A DNA stretch of 64,000 nt from Pohlia nutans. Lineage: Eukaryota; Streptophyta; Bryopsida; Bryales; Mniaceae. The first letter of the stretch is position 1, and the number at the start of each line of letters is the position of its first letter. The stretch lies in the NCBI GenBank assembly GCA_022496805.1, contig CM040087.1, positions 34,496,253 through 34,560,252 on the forward strand, written 5' to 3'. A program made the translations under genes and the position numbers. Below the pieces are notes generated by a model. It did not search any database. It was not told the origin of the DNA and was given only the letters and a program-made list of their open reading frames with translations. Shown piece after piece: positions 37,001 to 47,638 of the stretch.

Positions 37001-37662
37001 GTATCCAGTTAACTCCTTTATATCATCCCTTTGGTAACCAACGTACATGAGTTCAGAACTTGACATGTGACAAGTGTCCAATCACAAGTGTACATAATAG
37101 AAAATAATCTCTACTGGAATGCTATATTGATAGTAATGAGTTCAAATTGTAATGCATTGTCACGTGATCTCTCACAACCCCATTGTCACAAAAACAGTCA
37201 ACGGATTCATTATATCATCTTTATTTATTTTTCATCCAGTTTTGTAAGACTTTGACCGGCCATCCTGTTGATATTCTCCTACGTTCAATGTTGCAATGCA
37301 ACAGGTCTGTGCTAGTTCTGTTTTAATGACCAATAAGACTCAACAAGGTAGTGTAAAACTAGCAATATTATGCAAGCTTACTGTAGAATTTGGATGTTGT
37401 TTTGAGCGTGTTGGACTCCTGTTTGATGTGCAGAATGGCCGACGACATTCAACAAAAGACAAAGAAAGTGGAAGGGAGTTTGCTGGAGGCTCAAGACTTT
37501 GAGAATAAGCTCAAGGAGCTGGAACAGAAGCACCATGAGCGGCGTGTGCAGTTCCAGAAGCAGCAGCATGAGGCCGCCCTGGCCTTTGAGCAGCAGATCA
37601 AGACCGAACGGACCGAGTTTCTGCACAGCTTTGAGAAGCAAATGCAAATCACACGCAGTTGA
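28042..37662 (+). CDS. SGS3: SGS3 homologue (XS-domain gene-silencing factor)
   Basis: Exons: 28042-28075, 29103-29192, 29288-29427, 29641-30106, 30758-30960, 31350-31721, 33383-33680, 34456-34679, 35801-35979 and 37434-37662, about 744 residues (Arabidopsis SGS3 is about 625). The first exon (MSSASGSAPNG) is the least certain; without it translation starts at 29111 (MNYGANYQ), 730 residues. Order: Gly/Arg-rich disordered region (about 90-240), acidic stretch ending KKIKWFRDFFQ (about 260-311), zf-XS zinc finger (WHCPACKGGPGAIDW, with Cys330, Cys333, His352), XS domain (about 410-540: PPIVVIQNT, WIGMGNKEL, HAYGPLGHRGMSLLIF, ILYGYLAVKEDLDIF), then a long coiled coil. SGS3 binds RNA, works with RDR6 in cytoplasmic siRNA bodies, and is needed for ta-siRNA production and silencing of transgenes and viruses. 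Exon 9 joins exon 10 through Leu (TT|A). Introns are rich in inserted repeats. Confidence 0.92.
28173..28752 (+). mobile_element. TTAA-type MITE in SGS3 intron 1
   Basis: It begins ATAACCCCTAAATGCC and ends CAGTTAGGGGATAATAAC, about 575 bp, with the same interior as the copies at 15448-16024 (inverted), 14480-14900 and 35277-35702. The flanking tetranucleotide reads ATAA instead of TTAA, so the site has either drifted or was a variant target. Exon 1 lies only about 100 bp upstream. Confidence 0.7.
29494..29632. repeat. GTGTCACACCTC repeat abutting an SGS3 acceptor
   Basis: Intron 3 (29428-29640) is largely filled by a foldback segment with GTGTCACACCTC, CCATTCTCAATCTTC and, inverted, GAAGATTGAGAAG and GAAGAATGGGCG. 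It ends within 10 bases of the splice acceptor of the Gly/Arg-rich exon. A longer relative lies at 32583-32895. Confidence 0.6.
30168..30705 (+). repeat. About 249-bp tandem duplication in SGS3 intron 4
   Basis: Two copies start TAGCTAACTTCAT at 30168 and about 30417. Both contain CAGCGAGAGACTTTCTCTCT, CACCATTTGGAAGAG and GCACGAAATGCGTTCTCTTC. A TTTAGGGTTTAGGG stretch precedes copy 1 at about 30146. It is intronic, between the Gly/Arg-rich and acidic exons. Confidence 0.75.
30977..31186 (+). mobile_element. TTAA-type MITE in SGS3 intron 5
   Basis: It begins TTAACCCCTAAAGGACC and ends near CGGGTTAA (3' end eroded), 210 bp. The interior matches 7241-7458 closely, including ATCACCGGAATCAGTGAAGA. 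It lies 16 bp after the donor of the acidic exon. Confidence 0.78.
31806..32565 (+). repeat. Direct duplication in SGS3 intron 6 carrying an insertion
   Basis: 31806-31985 and about 32050-32148 plus 32466-32565 are two copies of one segment (GAGAAGC.ATGAATCATCTT, GAGAAGGAATGGAAGTGGAA, TAGGTCACCCCTAAAACCC). The second copy is interrupted by the 317-bp element at 32149-32465, and the first shows the uninterrupted junction. Intron 6 spans 31722-33382. Confidence 0.72.
32149..32465 (+). mobile_element. GAGTACTCC element, plus-oriented copy
   Basis: It begins GAGTACTCCATGGGCTCTGC and contains a 103-bp foldback closing AGCCCATGGAGTACTC, followed by a spacer and a segment ending CTTGGAGTAGACT. ATT lies on both sides (32146-32148 and 32466-32468), consistent with a 3-bp duplication when compared with the empty copy around 31880. 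A second copy lies in opposite orientation at about 36262-36596. Confidence 0.72.
32583..32895. mobile_element. Foldback element in SGS3 intron 6
   Basis: The ends are AGGGGTGTCACACCTC and GAGGATGGGACGTGACATCCCCT. The interior repeats GCTTCTCAATCTTC, AATCTTCATGC and their complements many times, so it folds on itself. It is related to the segment at 29494-29632. Confidence 0.6.
34762..34997 (+). mobile_element. TTAA-type MITE in SGS3 intron 8
   Basis: It runs from TTAACCTGTAAAGGTCTGAA to TTTATGGGACGTTAA, 236 bp. It is the inverted counterpart of 52440-52672 (shared interior: TTGTATTTGGAATG, CAAATCCCAATTATACGACA). Non-coding. Confidence 0.72.
35277..35702 (-). mobile_element. Truncated TTAA-type MITE in SGS3 intron 8
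   Basis: The right end reads GGGGACGTTTACGGGTTAA, and the interior matches the 575-bp subfamily (TTAGCTTCATGCATGTGTGA, CCGAATTTGGGGACG). The left end is missing or scrambled before about 35277. It ends about 100 bp before exon 9. Confidence 0.65.
36262..36596 (-). mobile_element. GAGTACTCC element, inverted copy in SGS3 intron 9
   Basis: In reverse complement this matches 32149-32465 end to end: GAGTATTCCATGGGCTCTGC, the foldback, a spacer, then a segment ending near CTGGAGTAGG. It directly abuts the GGTAGAA-type element that begins at 36597. Confidence 0.72.
36597..36992. mobile_element. GGTAGAA-type element in SGS3 intron 9
   Basis: The ends are TTAAGGTAGAACCACCCATAACC-like (36597) and GGTTATGGGTGCTTCTACCTTAG, 396 bp, non-coding. 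It shares terminal and some interior sequence with 49323-49621. Confidence 0.7.
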
Positions 37663-39180
37663 ATGTTGTGCATCTCTCCTCTCTCGGAGCTGGAAATTAT
37701 TAGTGCTTAGTTTTTTTCTTAAGTTATCTTGAATCAATTTTACTAGTGCAGATGTGAGTCAATGCCGAAGTTTTGTCACGGCCGATTATTGTGTTGTTGG
37801 TTATTGTGCAGGCACTTTGAACCGGAAAATTTTGAGGACATGGCATGCCGGGCCAGCTACAATCAAGCTTGTATTTGCACTTGTGATAGATTAAATGACT
37901 GTCCACCTGAGCTAATTTTATACTTGGAAGAAGCAGCTTATTTGCAATGCTTATTTTTTCCTTCTTCATTTCTGTTTGAGTGATTTCAGATTTCTAAACT
38001 TGAATGTCCATATCACTAGTTAACCCTTATCCAGAGGATTAACATGGCTTTCTTGATTCCCACCCAAAATCACTTTTAAAATCCATTTTAAGCATGATGC
38101 TCTTCTTAATTTACTTTAGTTCTATTTTAAAGAAGTGTATTGTTTTGTTTAGCACTTTGAAAAATGGAAAACGAAAGGGCTTATCCATGCTTGTAAAAAT
38201 GTTTGTATGCGAGAGTTAACCAAAAAGAAGTGCATCTAACCTCCCATTTTTCTCTACACCTCTCTATTGAACTATTCTTGGTTTGATTAGTGTTCTCTCA
38301 TAGATTGTTTCATTGTGGGCATGGGCTTGGAGCTTTGGTAGAAGGTGTGGGAGTCATAGGGAGGTGTGGAGAATAAGGACAATGTTTGGTTTTCGATTGT
38401 CTCCCAAGTCATAATGGATTAGTTTTGGTCTATTTATATTTTAGTATGAGTCCAAGTGGAATTCAACACGGGTTTGCTAAAACTTTTCTATTTGGATTGA
38501 CTTTTTGGTCAACTTTTTGGACGTATTGTTGGAAAGGTGCAATTTCTTAGAAAATATCCATGCTTTAGAATTCGAAATCATTTAAATCTTTTATAAAATG
38601 ATACATCTTTTCAGTGGACATGAAAGAAGTGTCAAGAATTCATCAAACAACAATACTAAACAATTGCTATACATACTATTAAGCATTCTACAATTCATAC
38701 TATATTGAAGCTCTAACAAAGTTGCAAGAAGTTTGCAGTGAAGAGTTTGCAATACATGTTATAAAGTATTGTATACTATTGAGAACAATGTGAGTGATTC
38801 AACAAAATCTCGATTGTGATCCTACATCATCGTTAGTTTTGACATGGATTATTTGAATTTTATCTAAAGATGTCACATCCCATCTTGTGATTGGTTCAGA
38901 GTGACTCAAATCCCACAAGTTAGATACGAGGCGGTCTAAATCAAACCTCATATACAATAGCCTACAATATGTCTTGCAACTTCACTATCAAACCCCTTCA
39001 AACCTCTCATTGTTGACTCCATTTTAAGAATGTCCTATCAAAACTCTCCTATTAAATTTATTATTTTATGTAATCTTAATCAACATGTCAAATTTTACTT
39101 TTAAAAATATAGGAACTCTATTTTTGGTGAATTGTTTCATCTATTTCTCTACAATATCTAAGGCAATGCATCTATTACAA
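37663..39180. other. SGS3 3' flank and intergenic DNA
   Basis: The 3'UTR of SGS3 probably occupies the first few hundred bases. A TTAACCCTTATCC motif at about 38022 resembles one end of a TTAA-type element, but I cannot find its partner. Nothing else recognised. Confidence 0.45.
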
Positions 39181-39189
39181 AAGAATAAC

Positions 39190-39590
39190 ACTAAATAAGA
39201 CTTAGTAGAGCCAATGAAAGCACCCAATACCATAACTGAAGTCCTTCCGGATTTTAATGTAGGTGCTAAACAATCCCATTTGTATCGTTTGTAAACTTGC
39301 CGCTACACTTGAATGTCATTATTGTTTTTCAACTTCAAACGACGATTCATTGGTACAAATCACATTGTTCCAATCGTCAATCGTCCACTGCGAGTGCTTT
39401 GTTGCAAAGGCTAATCTCTTTGTCTTATGCAATGCAATCATTGACACCAAGTTCATGATCTCTTTACGTAAATTTCCCTTGCACACTGAAAGTGTAATGT
39501 ACTCACAAAGTTTGCAACAGGAGCACAACGGTTATTGCTAAGATCTCTCTTGAATCTTCTTGTGGCCTACCGGACTTATTTGCGACTTCC
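39190..39590 (-). pseudogene. Tc1/mariner-like transposase relic
   Basis: Minus-strand frames read a decayed Tc1/IS630-type transposase: a GRP-like linker near 39570, then RLAFATKHSQWTIDDWNNVI and CTNESSFEVEKQ (the second catalytic Asp region, normally DES, here NES), then after frameshifts KDFSYGIGCFHW, matching the usual GCF.W block. The catalytic Asp is replaced by Asn and there are several stops, so it is inactive. The N-terminal end is interrupted by family A copy 2. Family recognition is from the motif order. Confidence 0.72.
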
Positions 39591-39597
39591 CAAAGGC

Positions 39598-41008
39598 CAT
39601 CAGGAATTTCGGACCCCACTGATTTCTCACTGATTCAGTGCGATTTCCGATATTTCAAGGGTTCGTACAGTTTTCGCACTGATTCCGCATCGTTGCGTCA
39701 TTCATCGCAACTACACTGATATGACACGATGTTCGTACAAGCGGATATAGTACTGATTCAACACGATTGATACATCCATTGAAAACGTATGAATTCAGAA
39801 CTCTTTATAGTCGTCAAATGTCGTGTTTTAATCGTCTTTAAAACTACACTGATTCAGTGCGTTATTCGTGCGACATCATCTTTTCCATATCTAGATTTTC
39901 TTTTCTTTTTATATCTAAATTTGATCAAAATAGTATTATTAAAATTTAAAAAAATAAAAATAAAAATAAAGAAATAAACTAAAAAATAATAATAATTACT
40001 TTCCTCGCTACCCACTTCAACTACACGAAAATTTCCCGCACATGCAGTGGGGCCCACCATAGCTTCCCAAGGTCTATCGCCAACAGTGGGATTCGAACTC
40101 TCAACCTCCCGGTTGCTACTCAAGTTCCTAACCACCAAATCACCTCAAACTCTTCATGCATAGAATAGAACTCCAGTGGTAATTATCAAACTTTTATTTT
40201 CAGGGGACTTTGAATGTTTTTAACTATGTGAAAGAAACTTTTTTTCCAAATTTTTCTTTTGCACTAGATTATGCAGGACGTTTTCTATATCTAGGATTTT
40301 TTTCATAATATTTTGAATTTATTTATTTATTGCCAAAATCGTGGTGGTTGTGAGCTATTTTTTTTGCTCCTATGATGAAAAGTACAATGATAACCAATAA
40401 TACCAAATTTGAATTTTAAAAATATAAAATGTTATTTCTTTGAAATTTTAATGTGTATAGCTTCTAAACTCTATAAATGAAGATCTAAAAATGTTTTGGG
40501 AAATTAAACCGGAAGTATAATTTAAATAAGATTCTTAGAATATTCCAAAATATTCCAAAATATTCCCAAATAATATAAAATATTTTGAAAGATTCCAAAA
40601 GATTCCAAAAGATTCCAAAATATATATTAAAATATTGTACACGGATGTCGTACGAAAATAATTTGCATTATAATAGATACTGAAATCGCACGAATATAAT
40701 GAATGGCATTAATATGATACGTATACGATACTGAATTCGCATCAACTAAAACCGCACGTTATCCGTGTCTTATCAGCCATGTGATGTAAATACACGATTA
40801 ACACACGGATTCCGTCAAGCACGACTTTCGTGCGGAAACAACACTTTTCTGATAATCATTTAAAAGACACTGCATCGACATCTTAGTAATGCATGTCACT
40901 TCCGTACCGTAACGACACTTCTAAATGCACGTATGACGTGCGGAATCAGTGTTTAACGATAAACGCACTGAATCAGTGCAGAATCAGTGGGGTCGGAAAT
41001 CCCTGATG
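39598..41008 (-). mobile_element. Family A TIR element, copy 2 (1411 bp)
   Basis: Same terminal sequence as copy 1 but in opposite orientation. It starts CATCAGGAATTTCGGACCCC and ends GGGTCGGAAATCCCTGATG. It has only one of the internal 170-bp repeats, explaining its shorter length. The tRNA-like segment lies at about 40060-40150 on the minus strand. The flanks (AAAGGC left, AAGTTC right) show no target duplication. It sits in the Tc1-like relic. Confidence 0.88.
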
Positions 41009-41135
41009 AAGTTCTTTTCCAAATGATGTATGAAATATGACAGTTGGTATGAGAGAGGTTGGCTAGTCATTGAGCAAAATTGGAGACACAAATCAACAAT
41101 TTCAAGGGTCTTGAAGTGATACAATGATTGTAGCT

Positions 41136-42711
41136 CATCAGGAATTTCCGACCCCACTGATTCTGCACTGATTCAGTGCGTTTATCGTTAAACACTGATT
41201 CCGCACGTCATACGTGCATTTAGAAGTGTCGTTACGGTACGGAAGTGACATGCATTACTAAGATGTCGATGCAGTGTCTTTTCAATGATTATCAGAAAAG
41301 TGTTGATTCCGCACGAAAGTCGTGCTTGACGGAATCCGTGTGTTAATCGTGTATTTACATCACATGGCAATTAAGACACGGATAACGTGCGGTTTTAGTT
41401 GATGTGAATTCAGTATCGTATACGTATCATATTAATGCCATTTATTATATTCGTGCGATTTCAGTATCTATTATAATGCAAATTATTTTCGTACGACATC
41501 CGTGTACAATATTTTAATATATTTTTTGGAATCTTTTGGAATTTTTTGGAATTTTTTGGAATCTTTCAAAATATTTTATATTATTTTGGAATATTTTGGA
41601 ATATTCCAATAATCTTCTTTAAATTATACTTTCGGTTTAATTTCCCAAAACATTTTTAGATCTACATTTATAGAGTTTAGAAGCAATACACATTAAAATT
41701 TTAAAGAGATAACATTTTATATTTTTAGAATTCAAATTTGGTATTATTGGTTATCATTGTACTTTTCATCATAGGAGCAAAAAAAATAGCTCACAACCAC
41801 CACGATTTTGGCAAAAAATAAAAAAATAAAAAATATTATGAAAAAAATCCTAGATATAGAAAACGTCCTGCATAATTGAGTGCAAAAAAAAAATTTGGAA
41901 TTTTTTTTTTTTTCACATAGTTAAAAACATTCAAAGTCCGCTGAAAAAAAAAAACAGCTCACAGCCATGATCTGCCATCACGGTTTTGGCAAAAAATTAA
42001 AAAATTCAGAATATTATGAAAAAAATCCTAGATATAGAAAAAGTCCTGCATAATCTAGTGCAAAAAAAAATTTGGAAATTTTTTTTTTTTCACATAGTTA
42101 AAAACATTCAAAGTCCGCTGAAAAAAAAAGTTTGATAATACCCAAAAGAGTTCCATTGTATGCATGAAGAGTTTGAGGTGGTTTGGTGGTTTGGAACTTG
42201 ATTAGCAACCGGGAGGTTGAGAGTTCAAATCCCATCGTTGGCGATAGAGCTTGGGAAGCTATGGTGGGCCCCACCGCATGTTTGGGCAATTTTCGTGTAG
42301 TTGAAGTGGGTAGCGAGGAAAGTAATTATTTTATATTTTTTAATATTTTATTTTATTTTATATTTTTTAATAATACTATTTTGATCAAATTTAGATATAA
42401 AAAGAAAAGAAAATCTAGATATGGAAAAGATGATGTCGCACGAAAAACGCACTGAATCAGTGTAGTTTTAAAGACGATTAAAACACGACATTTGACGACT
42501 ATAAAGAGTGCTGAATTCATACGTTTTCACTGGATGTATCAATCGTGTCGAATCAGTACTATATCCGCTTGTACGAACATCGTGTCATATCAGTGTAGTT
42601 GCGATGAATGACGCAACGATGCGGAATCAGTGCGAAAATCGTACGAACCCTTGAAATATCGGAAATCGCACTGAATCAGTGCAGAATCAGTGGGGTCCGA
42701 AATTCCTGATG
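41136..42711 (+). mobile_element. Family A TIR element, copy 3 (1576 bp)
   Basis: Very similar to copy 1 throughout, same orientation, with two internal 170-bp repeats and the tRNA-like segment (B-box-like GAGTTCAAATCCC at 42221-42233). It is separated from the inverted copy 2 by only 127 bp. The flanks GTAGCT and TTCCTA do not match, so no target duplication is visible. Confidence 0.88.
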
Positions 42712-44362
42712 TTCCTATTATGGTACAATATTAACTTACACTGCTTAGAACTTCTCGAAGTTTGTTCATGCAACTCCTAACAACATCACACGGATAATAT
42801 CTTAGACAGACATCAAGCTTTCTTTACAAAACTTCTAGGCTATGTCTTCTGTCACTAGAAGCAAGCACGACTCATATCAACTCTCTGAACTCCAATGCTG
42901 GTTGAAATTCACTACTTGAATGCATCCATAATGAAATTGTCATGTAATGCGTTGTACTTTTTAAACTCAATTGATGTTTGCAAAGTCATGCATATGGCAC
43001 ATCTCATACTAATAAAGTAAGTAATGAACATAATATTCTTTAACATCCCCACTATTCATCCTTAGGAGTTTGCATCGCATGCTATAATCATTGGAGAAAT
43101 TGTGATCTTTTGGAGAATCAAAGCTATCTCTACCTGAAAATGGTTTGGTAGCTCAACAAACTTCTGTTTTTTAATAGACTATAAATTCCACATCATCAAT
43201 TCCTTGTTCATATCTTGATTCTCTGCACAAATATTTGACTCAAATATCTTTCGAGTTGCCAAATCCATACTCAACTATCAAACCATTTAGCCTGAGATAC
43301 CACGCAGGGGTTTCAAGACATATTAGACATATTAGAGCCAGATAATAAAATAAAATAAAGACTACGTTTTTTTCATCAAAGGAAAAAAATCCAAATCTGC
43401 CATATTTAAAAGTGTCTCAAATGCACACAAATTATCCTCAGGCCTCCAAATTTGGACCATATGTTCTTTTATGAATTGATTACATGTGTGCAAAGTTTCA
43501 TGACTTAAAGATTTATCAAACAGAGGTTATTGCTAATTTACTAGTTAATGTGTTGTTTTTTACCTCTAATCACTAATTTTTACATGACATGCATCAAATT
43601 GTATAAATTAAGATGTTTGATACCACTAATGAATCTTTACTCTCTTTGTAATGTTGCAATAAACTTGGTGGAGTTTCTAAAGCATGCTTCAACACTTCAA
43701 TAGTATTTTTGAAAAGATTCCAAACATTGTCAATTACAATAATAATTGTAGACATGTGAAATTATGAGGGCTAACAAGTTGTCAACTAGCCCTCATATTT
43801 GGAGCAAAGGTTCTTTTACAAGTCAATTACATGTATGTTAAGTTATGTAACCTAAAGATCAATCAAAATGAAATTATTGCAAATTTACCAACGAGTATGC
43901 TTCTTTTAGCCTCCATTAGAGGAAATATAGGGTTGTAGAAGGCCCCAAGTCCTTTCAATAGTAAAAAATGGAGGGGGTGCCAAAAAAAAACATGAAATAA
44001 ACACCCCGTTGAGCTTGCCATAGTGCTTGTTGGCATTGAAATAGTTTTGGATTTTTATTTATTTTAAATTTTAAAAAAATCTACAATTTCGAGCTCCGCC
44101 GATGCATTGTTGTTGTTGTGGCGGGCCCAGTTGGAGGTTTTTTGCTTATTTTTATATTTTGGTTTTTTTCCATAGTATCAATGTCACTGTAGCAGAGTTT
44201 GTGAATTCCAACATAGCAAGTCAGGGTTGACCATGCTTATGGATACGATCATAAAAAAAGTGGGCATTTTGAGGGCCTCTAACAAGCCCATTATTCCTCT
44301 AATGAACTAGTTGTAACATAGCAAACATGGAATGACATAAATTATGAAGTTTGACACCACTA
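42712..44362. other. Intergenic stretch
   Basis: No gene recognised; AT-rich. Around 43390-43560 and 43770-43920 two diverged direct repeats share TTTGGA.CA.ATGTTCTTTTA and ATTACATGT blocks. Confidence 0.45.
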
Positions 44363-46570
44363 AGGGGCGGTTTACACTATGGACCAAGAGCCATGACCAA
44401 GAAAATTAAATCATTTTCATGGTCATGGCTCTTGGTCAAGAGCTGTGACCATGAAAAATCAAAAATGCAATTTTAAATGACTTGGTCACTCTTTGTAGTG
44501 TAAAGTGGATTTAGACCGGGACAAGTTTAAGCTCATCATTCTCTCTTTTATCCTCCCCTTTTTCCTCCTTTCTCTTTAAATAATTGAACACTAGCCAATC
44601 AATGATTTTTGAGCCCCATGGTCTCCTAGATTATAGTTGAGTCGAGGCATTTGATTCGACTCAACTATAATCAAGGAGACCATGAAAACATTATCCATTT
44701 GGGAAATTTTAGCATTTTTGGGGACCTCAAAGTTAGTGGTCATTCTCCTTTTTTCAAGGTACATCAGGAATTTCGGACCCCACTGATTCCGCACGATTTC
44801 AGTGCGATTTCCGATATTTCAAGGGTTCGTACAGTTTTCGCACTGATTCCGCATCGTTGCGTCATTCATCGCAACTACACTGATATGACACGATGTTCGT
44901 ACAAGCGGATATAGTACTGATTCGACACGATTGATACATCTATTGAAAACGTATGAATTCAGCAGTCTTTATAGTCGTTAAATGTCGTGTTTTAATCGTC
45001 TTTAAAACTACACTGATTCAGTGCGTTTTTCGTGCAACATCATCTTTTCCATATCTAGATTTTATTTTCTTTCTATATCTAAATTTGATCAAAATAATAT
45101 TATTAAAAAATATTAAATAATTATTTTTCTCGCCACCCACTTTAATTACACGGAAATTGCCCGATCCACGGTGGGGCCCACCATGGCTTCCCAAGCTCTA
45201 TCGCCGACGGTGGGATTCGAACTCACGACCTCCCGATTATCAACCAAGCTCCTAACCACCAAATCACCACAAACCCTCGATGCATAGAATGGAACTTTTT
45301 TGGTAATTATAAAAGATTGAAACCATTGGCAATTTTTTGCCATGTGTATATAATTCTTTTTTCAAATTTTTTTTTGCACTAGATTATGCAGGACTTTTTC
45401 TATATATAGGATTTTTTTCATAATTTTTTTGAATTTTTGAATTTTTTGTGATGGCAGATCATGGCTGTGAGCTGTGTTTTTTTTTTTTCAGCGGACTTTG
45501 AATGTTTTTAACTATGTGAAAAAAACTTTTTTTCCAAAATTTTTTTTTGCACTAGATTATGCAGGACGTTTTCTATATTTAGGATTTTTTCATAATATTT
45601 TGAATTTTTGAATTTTTTGCCAAAATCGTGATGGCAGATCATGGCTGTGAGTTGTTTTCTTTTTTTCAGCGGAATTTGAATGTTTTTAACTATGTGAAAA
45701 AAAAAATTCCAATTTTTTTTTTGCACTAGATTATGGAGGACTTTTTCTATATCTAGGATTTTTTTCATAATATTTTTTATTTTTTTATTTTTTGCCAAAA
45801 TCGTGGTGGTTGTGAGCTATTTTTTTTTGCTCCTATGATGAAAAGTACAATGATAACCAATAATACCAAATTTGAATTCTAAAAATATAAAATGTTATTT
45901 CTTTGAAATTTTAATGTGTATTGCTTCTAAACTCTATAAATGTAGATCTAAAAATGTTTTGGGAAATTAAACCGTAAGTATAATTTAAAGAAGATTCTTG
46001 GAATATTCCAACATATTCCAAAGTAATATAAAATATTTTGAAAGATTCCAAAAGATTCCAAAAGATTCCAAAAGATTCCAAAAAATATATTAAAATATTG
46101 TACACGGATGTCGTACGAAAGTAATTTGCATTATAATAGATACTGAAATCGCACGAATATAGTAAAAGGCATTAATATGATACGTATACGATATTGAATC
46201 CGTATGAACTAAAACCGCATGTTATCCGTGTCTTATTAGCCATGTAATATAGATACACGATTAACGCACGGATTCCGTCAAGCACGACTTTCGTGCGGAA
46301 ACAACACTTTTGTCATAATCATTGGAAAGACACTGCATCGACATCTTAGTAATGCATGTCACTTTCGTACGATAACGACACTTCTAAATGCACGTATGAC
46401 GTGCGGAATCAGTGTTTAACGATAAACGCACTGAAATCGTGCAGAATCAGTGGGGTCTGAAATTCCTGATGTAGTGTAAAGCCAAATGGGACCAAGAGCT
46501 CTTTTTGGGCCAATCACAGATTTTAGAATTCCATGGTCATGGCTCTTGGTCCATAGTGTAAACCGCCCCT
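44363..46570. mobile_element. MITE with GGGGCGGTTTACAC ends, split by family A copy 4
   Basis: The left end AGGGGCGGTTTACACTATGG is matched by the right end CATAGTGTAAACCGCCCCT. Removing family A copy 4 leaves about 500 bp. The left arm folds back on itself through GGACCAAGAGCCATGACCA and its complement at about 44420. I found no target duplication. The terminal AGGGGCGG resembles some hAT ends, but this is not decisive. Confidence 0.72.
44762..46471 (-). mobile_element. Family A TIR element, copy 4 (1710 bp)
   Basis: Opposite orientation to copy 1, with the same ends (CATCAGGAATTTCGGACCCC and GGTCTGAAATTCCTGATG). It has about three internal 170-bp units, hence the greater length. The B box is canonical (GTTCGAATCC, complement of 45213-45222). 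It is flanked by TA on both sides. A nearby host sequence GTAGTGTAAAG (about 44511) resembles the rejoined flank, consistent with a 2-bp TA duplication. Confidence 0.88.
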
Positions 46571-46879
46571 GATTGATTTCCATCCTCTTTCTAAAGTCAT
46601 CTTCAATTCCTCTAAGTCTCTAGGGCATATTTGGCCATATTGAACGCCATGCACATCAACTGCACGTTAATTGTCCAATCTCAGCTCCCCACCCTCCTCC
46701 CAATTCTTAATTTGATTATGAAAGTTTCCACAATTGTTCAAATTAGGCCCAACTTAGGAATCTAACTTCATTTTTTCAACAGCTTCCCAAAGCACCGATT
46801 CTTTCCTTATTTGGTTCACAAAATCTCTTCTTTTCCCATTATTCTCTCATAACTAAGGAATTAGTTATCCCATTAAGGG

Positions 46880-47390
46880 TTAATTCACCGAGGATTTATG
46901 GTTATAATATGACAACTTCATTCAATCATATCATAAGGTTCTTTAGCAGTTAGTAGAGTCCACCCTTTTCAACAATAGCACTGCAGGCGCTTGAACAATG
47001 TCTCACCACCCAACTTCTTTAGCTAAAGATGATGTGGACTTGCCATGATTCGGGGATTTGCTACAATGATTCGGGGATTTGCTACAATGATTCGGGAATA
47101 GTGGCAAGATGATGAGGTGTTGTAGAGAAGAGCTAAAGAACCGTATATTGTGAAAAATATAATATAGATGAGACCCAAAAATTATCACCAGAGTCAATGA
47201 AAGAACATTGCATGTGTTTGTCAAGAAAACAAATAAATTTGAACAAAAAGAAGTCAACATACGACCTACTCAAAACACACACACAAAAAAAAAACAAAAA
47301 AAAACAAATACAAAAAACAAATACAAAAAACAAATACAAACAAAACAAACAAAACTAGAAAACCAAAAAGCTTGCATTCAGGGTTAAACC
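46880..47390 (+). mobile_element. TTAA-type MITE with nested foldback
   Basis: Both ends are eroded (AGGGTTAATTC left, CAGGGTTAAAC right), but the interior matches the 200-bp subfamily. It is interrupted at about 46932-47140 by a foldback whose ends are GGTTCTTTAGC and GCTAAAGAACC. This foldback contains a 21-bp direct repeat (TGATTCGGGGATTTGCTACA). A(C)AAAC-rich low complexity fills 47277-47350. Confidence 0.6.
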
Positions 47391-47638
47391 GTCAGCAGAG
47401 CTCGTGAAACTCACTCATTCGCACTCGTTCACAATCCATTCGTTCGCCCACACGTAAATGTCAAAAATTAATGGCTTAGTTACAAAGAATAAGTAATTTC
47501 ACAAAAGTTACAACAAGCGTTGCCACCATCATGCTGATAATAGCGACAACTCACTCACATTATGGTAGCAAAAACAACTGCTTACGACAGGTTCGAACTT
47601 TCCACCTGCTTCTGTACACTTTCTCCAGCATAGCTTCA

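Noticed and set aside
47133..47348. Phe/Cys/Leu-rich minus-strand frame of 71 codons
   Set aside because: It translates the A/C-rich low-complexity tract of a decayed MITE.
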